A stretch of 64,000 nt of DNA from Pediococcus pentosaceus (GTDB lineage: Bacteria > Bacillota > Bacilli > Lactobacillales > Lactobacillaceae): positions 124,001 through 188,000 of the forward strand of contig NZ_JQBF01000001.1 in NCBI RefSeq assembly GCF_001437285.1, read 5' to 3'. Position 1 is the stretch's first letter, and each line of letters begins with the position of its first letter. Below are positions 32,062 through 39,582 of the stretch, piece after piece. The notes beneath the pieces are model-generated. The model was not told the DNA's origin and did not search any database. It worked only from the letters and a program-made list of their open reading frames with translations. Both the position numbers and the translations under genes were made by a program.

Positions 32062-32952
32062 ATGACAAATGCAATCATCGTAAATAACTTAAAATTCAAC
32101 TACGGCAATCAACAAGTTTTACAAGACGTAAGCTTTGAAGTCCAGCCGGGGAAAGTTGTTGGTTTAATTGGTGAAAATGGAGCCGGAAAAACCACGCTTT
32201 TAAGAATCTTATTAGGCTTATTAAAAACAAATATGAAAGTATCAATTTTAGGACATCGTCCAGGGATGAGTCAATCAGTCGCATCAATGTTTCAAGGTGA
32301 CTTAAAGTTACCTGGCGTGAAAGTTGGGGAAATTTTGGCGGAGGTAGCAGCTCAATATCCTAATCCTAAAGCTCCCCAAACGGTATTAAAAGAATTAAAT
32401 TTAAGTGATTTAGCGCATCATTATTTGAACGATTTATCGGGTGGACAGTTGCGACGAGTTACCTTTGCAATGACTTTAGTTAGCAATGCAAGTTTGATTT
32501 TTCTCGACGAGCCTACCGTAGGAATGGATGTTAATGCTCGCCAAGATTTTTGGATTAACGTTGATCGAATGAAAAATGAAGGAAAAACGATATTAATTAC
32601 GAGTCATTATTTAGAAGAAATCCAACAGACAGCTGATCAGATTTTAATCTTAAAAGATGGAAAAATTGAGTTTGATGGTACTTTGAATGAACTTCAGAAA
32701 CAATATTTAACCACCCAGATTAGTTTTGAAACTAAACGTAAAGGATCTATTTTTAGAAAACTAACTCAAGTTCAAGCGATTGAGCAAAATGGAAATAAAA
32801 TAAAAATTAGTAGTACTAATGGAGATGCAACGTTAAGAGACTTAGTACCATATTTAGAGGAAATTCAACATTTGAACATCATTGATGCTTCACTAGAAAA
32901 TATTTTTCAAACTATTACTCGAGGAGAAAAAAACAATGCAGAAGATGATTGA
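32062..32952 (+). CDS. ABC transporter ATP-binding protein
   Basis: A 296-residue ATPase of the drug/lipid exporter type. Walker A GENGAGKTT, signature LSGGQLRR, Walker B LIFLDEPTVGMD and H-loop ITSHYLEE are present, and a C-terminal domain of about 80 residues follows. GGAGG precedes the ATG. It overlaps the permease gene by 17 bases. It heads an ABC-kinase-regulator operon of the kind that responds to membrane-active compounds. Confidence 0.93.
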   Translation: MTNAIIVNNLKFNYGNQQVLQDVSFEVQPGKVVGLIGENGAGKTTLLRILLGLLKTNMKVSILGHRPGMSQSVASMFQGDLKLPGVKVGEILAEVAAQYPNPKAPQTVLKELNLSDLAHHYLNDLSGGQLRRVTFAMTLVSNASLIFLDEPTVGMDVNARQDFWINVDRMKNEGKTILITSHYLEEIQQTADQILILKDGKIEFDGTLNELQKQYLTTQISFETKRKGSIFRKLTQVQAIEQNGNKIKISSTNGDATLRDLVPYLEEIQHLNIIDASLENIFQTITRGEKNNAEDD

Positions 32953-33685
32953 ACAACTGAAATTTGATGGAAAAAGATTGATTTTTCGGAATTATGGCTT
33001 CGTGTTCTTTTCATTGCTGATGCCCACGGCCTTTTACATCCTATTTACGCAAATTAATAGAGTCCAAATTAAAACGTTTAGTGCAGAATATATGGGGAGC
33101 ATGATGGTTTACAGTATTTTAATTACTGCCATTATGGGCGTTGGCAATTTTATGGAGCGAGACCGTAACCAAGGATTAATTACGCTTTTAAAGATTACTA
33201 ATCGTAATTTAAATCATTATTATATTTCGATTTGTTTTTGGAGTTTGATGATGAACATCTTTACGATTGTTATTTTAGGAACGACGGCGATTCTGATCAA
33301 TCATGTTGATTTAAGTACTATGCAATGGGTAACTATATTAGGACTAGTTTGGTTAGGTCAAATACCTCTGTTACTACTTGGAATTGCCATATCACATGTT
33401 AAACGACAAGAAACTCTAACAATTTTAGGAAACTTAATTACATTTCCAGTGGCTATTTTAAGCGGACTTTGGTGGCCAATTCAAATTTTACCGCGGTGGG
33501 TTCAAAATATTGGTAATAAATTACCAACCTATTTTTTGAACGATATGATTAGTAGCACAGTGAATAATGCTAAAATTAACTGGAATGACGTTCAGGGTCT
33601 AGGGGTTTGGATAGTTGGATTGGTCGCCGTAATGACAGTGGGAACAATCATCACACGACGAAAGGGTAGATTGGCTCGTGGTTAA
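32936..33685 (+). CDS. ABC-2-type transporter permease
   Basis: A 249-residue permease with six hydrophobic segments, in the ABC-2 fold (FYILFTQ near the first helix; LSGLWWPIQILPRWVQ, the conserved SGxxxP-like loop, near the fifth). It pairs with the preceding ATPase to form an exporter. Substrate unknown. The last codons overlap the kinase start by 8 bases. Confidence 0.9.
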   Translation: MQKMIEQLKFDGKRLIFRNYGFVFFSLLMPTAFYILFTQINRVQIKTFSAEYMGSMMVYSILITAIMGVGNFMERDRNQGLITLLKITNRNLNHYYISICFWSLMMNIFTIVILGTTAILINHVDLSTMQWVTILGLVWLGQIPLLLLGIAISHVKRQETLTILGNLITFPVAILSGLWWPIQILPRWVQNIGNKLPTYFLNDMISSTVNNAKINWNDVQGLGVWIVGLVAVMTVGTIITRRKGRLARG

Positions 33686-34793
33686 AAATAAATGGAATTT
33701 TAGAAATGTGAAATGGGAATATTATATCTGGTTATTATATATGCCATATAATATTTCGCTTTATTTACCAATTAAATCGGCAACGGATGCTTTTTGGATA
33801 GTTATGTGTCTAGGGTTCTTAGCAGATTATATTTGGGCAGCCGAAAAACTAGAATGGCAAAAAGTTTCCATTCCATTAGAAATCTTAATCACGGGAATTT
33901 TTACCATTTTTAATTTTAATTTCTATATGATGGTTTTCACAGCTTGGCAAGTAGCATTTTTGATTGTGGGGAGACCTAAAAAATATGTTATGGCTTTTTT
34001 TGGGGCGTATTACACTATTTTAATTATCGGGCTAGTAGAAGTTATCGGATTATTTCCTACGCAAATTACTACTAATACTGGTGGGGGAATATTTGGAAAT
34101 ATTATGGGTCTGGCGTTTCCAATTATTTCACCAATCATGTCATATGCTTTTGCAGTTTCGATTCGCTACCGTCGAAAAATGCGTCAAGATAACCGACGCT
34201 TAGAAACCATTGTCCGTCGGGGTGAACGGGAACGAATTGCTCGGGACTTACATGATACTTTAGGACAAAGCTTTTCGATGATTACAGTTAAAACAGAATT
34301 AGCTAAGAAATTGTTAGAAAAAGGTTCGGATCAAGTGGGACGTGAACTAGAAGATATTGCGACTACAAGTCGAGCAAATTTGCAGCTTGTCCGTCAAATC
34401 GTTAACGATTTACATCAACAATCATTAAGTGAAGCTTTATTTATTCAGAGTAAGAATCTGACGGATGCTAATATCTTTATGATGACTGAAGGTGAAAACG
34501 AAGCTATAAATTGGCCAACTGAAGTTCAAAATGAATTTGCAGCTGTAATTATTGAAGCAATCACGAACATTATTCGTCATGCCCAAGCCCGTACAGTTCA
34601 GATTCGTTTTATGCATGCTGAGGGTCGCTATCGAATTGAAGTGCAAGATGATGGACATGCGCAAACTTTTATTCGACAGGGTTCTAATGGGATTTCCGGT
34701 ATGCAAGCAAGGATGCGTGCTAAACATGGCGAATTTGATATTCAACAAAATAAAATAGGAACGCAAGTTTCCTTTAACTTACCAGAGGAGTAA
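33678..34793 (+). CDS. NarL-type sensor histidine kinase (DesK/LiaS-like)
   Basis: A 371-residue kinase. Five or so membrane segments (about 10-165) form an intramembrane sensor, then the HisKA_3 box ERERIARDLHDTLGQSFSM with the phospho-acceptor His, and a HATPase domain with AAVIIEAITNIIRHAQA and SNGISGMQARM. The start is GTG at 33678, overlapping the permease stop. The absence of a large extracellular domain suggests that it senses membrane state or the partner transporter. Confidence 0.9.
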   Translation: MVKNKWNFRNVKWEYYIWLLYMPYNISLYLPIKSATDAFWIVMCLGFLADYIWAAEKLEWQKVSIPLEILITGIFTIFNFNFYMMVFTAWQVAFLIVGRPKKYVMAFFGAYYTILIIGLVEVIGLFPTQITTNTGGGIFGNIMGLAFPIISPIMSYAFAVSIRYRRKMRQDNRRLETIVRRGERERIARDLHDTLGQSFSMITVKTELAKKLLEKGSDQVGRELEDIATTSRANLQLVRQIVNDLHQQSLSEALFIQSKNLTDANIFMMTEGENEAINWPTEVQNEFAAVIIEAITNIIRHAQARTVQIRFMHAEGRYRIEVQDDGHAQTFIRQGSNGISGMQARMRAKHGEFDIQQNKIGTQVSFNLPEE

Positions 34794-34795
34794 CG

Positions 34796-35404
34796 ATGAT
34801 AACTTTATATCTCGCAGAAGACCAAAGCATGTTAAATACTGCATTAAGTCAGCTATTAAATTTAGAAGATAATTTAGAAGTTTTAGGATCGGCAACCAAT
34901 GGAAAACACGCATTAGCAGAAATCCAACGACTCCAACCGGATGTGGCAATTTTAGATATTGAAATGCCCATGATGTCGGGACTAGAAGTTGCAGAAGTTT
35001 TACATGACAAGCAACTTGCTACTAAAGTAATTATTTTAACTACATTTGCTCAAAAGACTTATTTTGAAAAAGCAGTTGAAGTAGAAGTAGCTGGATATTT
35101 ATTAAAAGATAGTCCAAGTGATGATTTGATTGAAACTATCAATAAAGTGATGATGGGACGCACAGTGTATGACCCAGAATTAGTAGTCACAGCCTTATCA
35201 TCAAATAAAAATCCTTTATCCGAGCGTGAAATGTCAGTTTTAAAGGCTGCAGTTAGTGGGGATGCAACTAAAGTAATGGCTCAAAAACTGTTTTTATCTG
35301 AGGGAACGGTCCGTAATTATTTATCAGCAATTTTTAGTAAGTTAGGGGTTCATAACCGACTTGAAGCCATTGAAGTTGCTAAGAAAAATAAATGGATAAA
35401 TTAA
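34796..35404 (+). CDS. NarL/LuxR-type response regulator
   Basis: A 202-residue regulator. The receiver has the phospho-acceptor Asp in VAILDIEMPMMSG, the Thr in ILTTF and the Lys in LLKD. The C-terminal LuxR HTH reads LSEREMSVLKAAVSGDATKVMAQKLFLSEGTVRNYLSAI. It sits 2 bases after the kinase. Its likely targets include the palindrome at 31976-31991, making the operon self-inducing. Confidence 0.93.
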   Translation: MITLYLAEDQSMLNTALSQLLNLEDNLEVLGSATNGKHALAEIQRLQPDVAILDIEMPMMSGLEVAEVLHDKQLATKVIILTTFAQKTYFEKAVEVEVAGYLLKDSPSDDLIETINKVMMGRTVYDPELVVTALSSNKNPLSEREMSVLKAAVSGDATKVMAQKLFLSEGTVRNYLSAIFSKLGVHNRLEAIEVAKKNKWIN

Positions 35405-35477
35405 AAAAGTTGCGACAAAAGGTAGTTTGAGTTCTCATAGCTATACGCTTAAACTCAGCCTTTTGTCACAACTTTTT
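35403..35477. terminator. Long bidirectional terminator
   Basis: AAAAAGTTG and GACAAAAGG pair with CCTTTTGTC and CAACTTTTT (one mismatch), with an inner GTTTGAGTT/AACTCAG stem; A and T runs flank it. Confidence 0.85.
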
Positions 35478-36951
35478 ATTTACGTTTTAACTTAACTACT
35501 GCTTCCACACGAGCCGTTTGAGGGAACATATCGATAGATTGAATGTATTCGACATCGTATTTTTCAACGATACGAACTAAATCACGAGCTAAAGTGGAAG
35601 GATTACATGAAACATATGTGAAATGTTCAGGTGCTGATTCCAAAATTGCGGTGATTAATTTATTATCTAAACCAACGCGAGGTGGATCGACCACAATTGA
35701 GTTCGGTTTAAAACCGGCATGTAGCCATTTTGGAAGAACTTTCTCAGCTGTACCAAATTCATAGTGAGCGTTTTCGATGCCATTAATTTTTGCATTTTCA
35801 TTAGCATCTTCAATCGCTGATTCAATGTTATCCATTCCACGGACTTCCTTAGCTTGAGCAGCAAGTGAAAGTCCAATGGTTCCAACTCCAGAGTAAGCAT
35901 CAACAAGATTGTCATCAGGAGACAACTCGAGGGCTTTACGAGTTTCAGCATAAAGTACAGAAGTTTGCTTAGGATTAAGTTGGAAGAAAGCGCGTGCGGA
36001 TAGGTTGAATGATAGACCATCCAATTCTTCTCGAATGGTATCCTTACCACGCAGGTTTAAAGTCTTATCACCCCAGATTAATGATTCGCGACTAGGGTTA
36101 AGATTTTGCATGAAGGAAACAATTTCAGGGAATTGAGCTGCTAATTCATCAATAATTTCGTCTACATGTTCTAATTCTGGCGTATTAGTAATAAAGACTA
36201 CTTGAGTTTCTTTAGTTGCGTCAGCAACACGTACTACGATCGTTTTTAGGCTTCCCGTATGAGTTTGTTCATCATAGATACTTACGTTGTATTTTTCGAA
36301 TAATTCAACCGCAATTCGAATGATTTCCATCGTTAAAGGGTGTTGAACGCTACAAGTTGGTAAATCTACTAGATCATGAGTACCTTCCTTATAGAGTCCA
36401 GCCGCTACCTTACCATCTAAACGACGGACTTGGAATTGAGCCTTATTACGATATTCAAGGGGTTTTTCCATTCCGATGGTTGGTAGAAGTTCGAAACGTT
36501 TGTAGCCTTCGGGTCTGAATTTAGTTAGTGATTGTCGAATAACATCACGCTTAAATTCAAGTTGAGCAGGATAGGCTAAATGTTCAAGTTCGAATCCACC
36601 GACTCCTCCAGCATATGCGTCAATGGGTTTTACCCGATCGGGACTGATTTTTTTGATTTTACTTACTTCACCATTGATAAAACGGGGATGAACATCGGTA
36701 ATGGATGCTACGACCTTTTCACCAGGAAGCGCACCTTTGATGAAACAGATAGTACGCTGGTAGTAACCAATTCCTTCACCATTTATACCCAAACGTTTAA
36801 TTTTAAGTGGAATTTCGTCACCAATCTTGATGTCAGAAGATTTACGGGGATTATTGTAAAAATTCTTCCGACGGTCTTGTTTTTGACGGTTACTAGGTTT
36901 TTTACCGAATTTTTTTTTGCCTTGATAGTTTGTTTTTTCTTTGTTATTCAT
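35476..36951 (-). CDS. rlmD: 23S rRNA (uracil-C5)-methyltransferase, RlmD/RlmCD type
   Basis: A 491-residue rRNA methyltransferase. A basic N-terminal tail (about 1-40) is followed by a TRAM domain (about 40-100), then the catalytic domain with the SAM-binding DAYSGVGTIGLSLA, the VDPPRVGL block, and SCNPSTLARDL containing the catalytic Cys. Where family members have the iron-sulfur ligands C-x5-C-x2-C (CGGCQLQH form), this protein reads DAYAGGVGGFELEHL (Asp111, Val117, Phe120), so the cluster cannot form. The start at 36951 is used because GAGG lies ahead. Confidence 0.92.
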   Translation of the reverse strand: MNNKEKTNYQGKKKFGKKPSNRQKQDRRKNFYNNPRKSSDIKIGDEIPLKIKRLGINGEGIGYYQRTICFIKGALPGEKVVASITDVHPRFINGEVSKIKKISPDRVKPIDAYAGGVGGFELEHLAYPAQLEFKRDVIRQSLTKFRPEGYKRFELLPTIGMEKPLEYRNKAQFQVRRLDGKVAAGLYKEGTHDLVDLPTCSVQHPLTMEIIRIAVELFEKYNVSIYDEQTHTGSLKTIVVRVADATKETQVVFITNTPELEHVDEIIDELAAQFPEIVSFMQNLNPSRESLIWGDKTLNLRGKDTIREELDGLSFNLSARAFFQLNPKQTSVLYAETRKALELSPDDNLVDAYSGVGTIGLSLAAQAKEVRGMDNIESAIEDANENAKINGIENAHYEFGTAEKVLPKWLHAGFKPNSIVVDPPRVGLDNKLITAILESAPEHFTYVSCNPSTLARDLVRIVEKYDVEYIQSIDMFPQTARVEAVVKLKRK

Positions 36952-37078
36952 GATTACCTCGATTTTATGTGTCAACTAACAATTGTAACATATTAAGGAT
37001 ACCAAAATTTGATGTGTGATTTTGAACTAATTTTCGTTACACTTGAATTTGAAGTTTTAAAAAAGGAGATCTGAGGTT

Positions 37079-38296
37079 ATGAATGAAAAGATATCAACTG
37101 TAAGAAAATGGTGGCTTGTATTTTTTATGGGAGTTGTTAGTGCGACAGGTCCTTTATCAATGGATATGTATTTGCCGGGTCTACCTGAAATGCAACGAGC
37201 TTTTCACTCATCAGCTTCTACCTTACAATTGAGCATCACATTTTGTTTGATCGGGTTAGCGGTTGGACAGTTAATTGTAGGCCCTATTAGTGATCGGATT
37301 GGACGACGAGTTCCATTAGTAGTCGGATTTGGATTATATGCGGTGACCTCATTGATGCTAATTTTTACTACCAATATCTATCTGTTTATTGGAATTCGCT
37401 TAATTCAAGGGCTAGCGGGCTCAACCGGGCAAGTGCTCTCAAGAGCGGTGGCACGTGATTTGTTTAATGGACATGAATTAACTAAATTTTATGCAATGTT
37501 AATGGCGGTAAATGGTGCTTTTCCAATTATTGCGCCAATTATTGGAGGAGCATTACTTTCTATTGTCCAATGGCAAGGGATTTTTGTACTATTATTTGTG
37601 ATCGGAATTTTAGTGATGGTGGGGGTATTATGTACCTTACCCGAAACGTTGAAGGTAACCAACAATGAAGTCTTGACGCTTGGTCAAACTTTCAAAGGGT
37701 TGGGAGCAATGTTTGGTAAACGACAATTTATTTTAATCGCTTTAACGCAAGGGCTGATTTTTGGTGCATTATTTAGCTATATTTCTGCTTCTTCATTTGT
37801 ATTTCAAACTTATTTCCACATGACAGTAGGGCAATTTAGTCTATTATATGCAATTAACGGACTGGGAATTATTCTTGGTAACAATCTTCCAGGCTACCTA
37901 CCAGAGCAAATCAAGGATAGCGATATCTTAAATGGCGGGTTAATTGGTGGCATGTTTGCGGGAGTATTATTAGTTGGGAGCTTACTATTACGTCCAATGG
38001 CGATCTTAGTAATTATTCCCCTGTTTATTGTGGTCTTTTGCGTGGGAGTTGTTAATACGGTGGCAACATCCATGGCTATGAGTCTAGGTGGAAGAACAAA
38101 TGCTGGAGCGGCTTCAGCCGTCTTAGGTTTATTAATGAATATTATTGGCGCTTTAGCTTCTCCATTAGCCGGAATAATGGGAACCCAGAGTTACGCTCCT
38201 TTAGCTTGGTTAATCTTTGGTTTTGAATTTTTAGGATTGATTTTATTTCAATTGACCCGTTTTGGGGCGAAAAGTAGCAATTATGTTGATAGGTAG
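37079..38296 (+). CDS. Bcr/CflA-family MFS drug exporter
   Basis: A 405-residue transporter with twelve membrane helices. Motif A is GPISDRIGRRVPL (loop 2-3), and LSMDMYLPGLPEMQRAF at the first helix is the hallmark of the Bcr/CflA drug:proton antiporters. It probably exports small antibiotics or metabolites; the substrate is not evident. AAAAGGAG precedes the start. It is a single-gene unit. Confidence 0.92.
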   Translation: MNEKISTVRKWWLVFFMGVVSATGPLSMDMYLPGLPEMQRAFHSSASTLQLSITFCLIGLAVGQLIVGPISDRIGRRVPLVVGFGLYAVTSLMLIFTTNIYLFIGIRLIQGLAGSTGQVLSRAVARDLFNGHELTKFYAMLMAVNGAFPIIAPIIGGALLSIVQWQGIFVLLFVIGILVMVGVLCTLPETLKVTNNEVLTLGQTFKGLGAMFGKRQFILIALTQGLIFGALFSYISASSFVFQTYFHMTVGQFSLLYAINGLGIILGNNLPGYLPEQIKDSDILNGGLIGGMFAGVLLVGSLLLRPMAILVIIPLFIVVFCVGVVNTVATSMAMSLGGRTNAGAASAVLGLLMNIIGALASPLAGIMGTQSYAPLAWLIFGFEFLGLILFQLTRFGAKSSNYVDR

Positions 38297-38371
38297 GTTG
38301 CTATTTAACTGAAATCGTACTTCAATTGTTACAAATTATGTAGTAAAATTAAGTTCAAAGTGGGTGAAAAA

Positions 38372-38899
38372 ATGGCAAAAGATATTATAGCAGATGAATA
38401 TGTTACAGGTTCAGATGTTGTTGAAAAAATAGAACGAATTGGTAGTCTTGCCACCTTAGGTAATTGGGCTAAGGAAATGGAACGTAGCGGACATAAGTTT
38501 CAACATGATGGCCGTGGACGTCGTATTTATTCTGAAGAGGATATGGAAATTCTTGCTAAGATGAACGAACTACTTGGTGATCGTCATACGCTAAAGCAAG
38601 CTGTACAGGCAACGCTAGGGATGAATGACAACAGTAGTAAAGATGGCGAAGATACCGATGAAGTTACAGGATCAGAAAACACACCAGCTGTTATCGATGA
38701 ATCCATGAAACGCTTTATTGCTTCGCAAAGCAAGGATATGGCTGATCTTAAGGAACTTTTGACGAAAGTCTTAGAACAGAATCAAAGTTACCATGAAGAA
38801 AACGTCAAATTGGAACAAAAAATTGACGAATTAGCCGAAAAGAACCAAAAAATTCTTGATCAACCTAAACAAGGTTGGTGGAAGCGTCATTTTGGTTAA
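38372..38899 (+). CDS. MerR-like DNA-binding protein with coiled coil
   Basis: About 175 residues. The N-terminal half (about 1-80) looks like a MerR-type helix-turn-helix (TGSDVVEKIERIGSLATLGNWAKEMERSGHKF then RRIYSEEDMEILAKM), followed by an acidic linker and a coiled coil (about 115-165). It ends in the basic-aromatic tail KQGWWKRHFG, which may touch the membrane. This plan recalls RacA, the chromosome-anchoring protein of Bacillus, and the DUF3967 plasmid/prophage proteins. Function is not established. The start at 38372 is preferred over 38360. Confidence 0.65.
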   Translation: MAKDIIADEYVTGSDVVEKIERIGSLATLGNWAKEMERSGHKFQHDGRGRRIYSEEDMEILAKMNELLGDRHTLKQAVQATLGMNDNSSKDGEDTDEVTGSENTPAVIDESMKRFIASQSKDMADLKELLTKVLEQNQSYHEENVKLEQKIDELAEKNQKILDQPKQGWWKRHFG

Positions 38900-38900
38900 T

Positions 38901-38930
38901 AAAAAAGAATTCCAGCTGGAATTCTTTTTT
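38901..38930. terminator. Bidirectional terminator
   Basis: A perfect 30-base palindrome: an A6 run, GAATTCCAG/CTGGAATTC and a T6 run, between convergent genes. Confidence 0.85.
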
Positions 38931-38933
38931 TAT

Positions 38934-39473
38934 TTATTCAATTACTCGATCATATCCAGCGATGTACCCTCGCCACCAAGGAACTAGATAACATTCACGA
39001 ATAACGCCCCGATTTTGAGCATCTACCATCATGTTTTGACCTTCAACAATGATGCCAACGTGATCAATGGATTGCCCATGATTATAAGAAAAGAAAATTA
39101 AATCTCCAGGACGGACTTGATCATGGCTAACATGGCGAAATTGGTTAAATTGTTGTTCGGCGGTACGATTTAAATTAAGATTTAGAGCTTTTTTAAAGGT
39201 GTATTGAGTTAAGCCCGAACAATCGAAGGCTGTGGGTCCAGTAGCTCCCCAAAGGTAAGGCTGACCCATATGTTGTGCTAATACCGTCTGAATTGCAGTA
39301 AAAGAATTAGATGAAGCAGAAGAGGGCTGGGACGATGGGTGGTGAACTTCAGCTGAAGGTGAATCTGAAAGTGGAGCTACTTTTGGTGAAAAACCATGGG
39401 CTGAAACACTATGAATGCTGAAAGTTAATCCCATTAAAACGGTCATACTGGATAGAAGTAATTTGGTATGCAT
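38934..39473 (-). CDS. Secreted NlpC/P60 peptidoglycan endopeptidase
   Basis: A 179-residue secreted wall hydrolase. A signal peptide ends near SVSAHGF, a Ser/Pro-rich linker follows (about 30-60), and the NlpC/P60 domain has the catalytic Cys in FDCSGLTQY, the His in IDHVGIIVEG and a third polar residue in VDAQNRG. It would cut D-Glu-diamino-acid bonds in wall peptides. It lacks SH3 or LysM binding domains. GGAGG precedes the start. Confidence 0.9.
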   Translation of the reverse strand: MHTKLLLSSMTVLMGLTFSIHSVSAHGFSPKVAPLSDSPSAEVHHPSSQPSSASSNSFTAIQTVLAQHMGQPYLWGATGPTAFDCSGLTQYTFKKALNLNLNRTAEQQFNQFRHVSHDQVRPGDLIFFSYNHGQSIDHVGIIVEGQNMMVDAQNRGVIRECYLVPWWRGYIAGYDRVIE

Positions 39474-39582
39474 AAAAATCCTCCTAGATTTTGATTACAT
39501 ACCATAAATACGTTTTTAAAATAGAAATTCTAGAAAAGGTTTTATGGGATAATGAAAAAGTTAAGAAATAGAGGTGAGTTGA

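Noticed and set aside
34437-34766. 109-codon antisense frame within the histidine kinase gene
   Set aside because: It lies opposite the well-conserved HATPase domain and has no ribosome site or family resemblance.
37452-37457. CACGTG as a parS site inside the MFS gene
   Set aside because: Flanking bases do not form the TTTCACGTGAAA palindrome.
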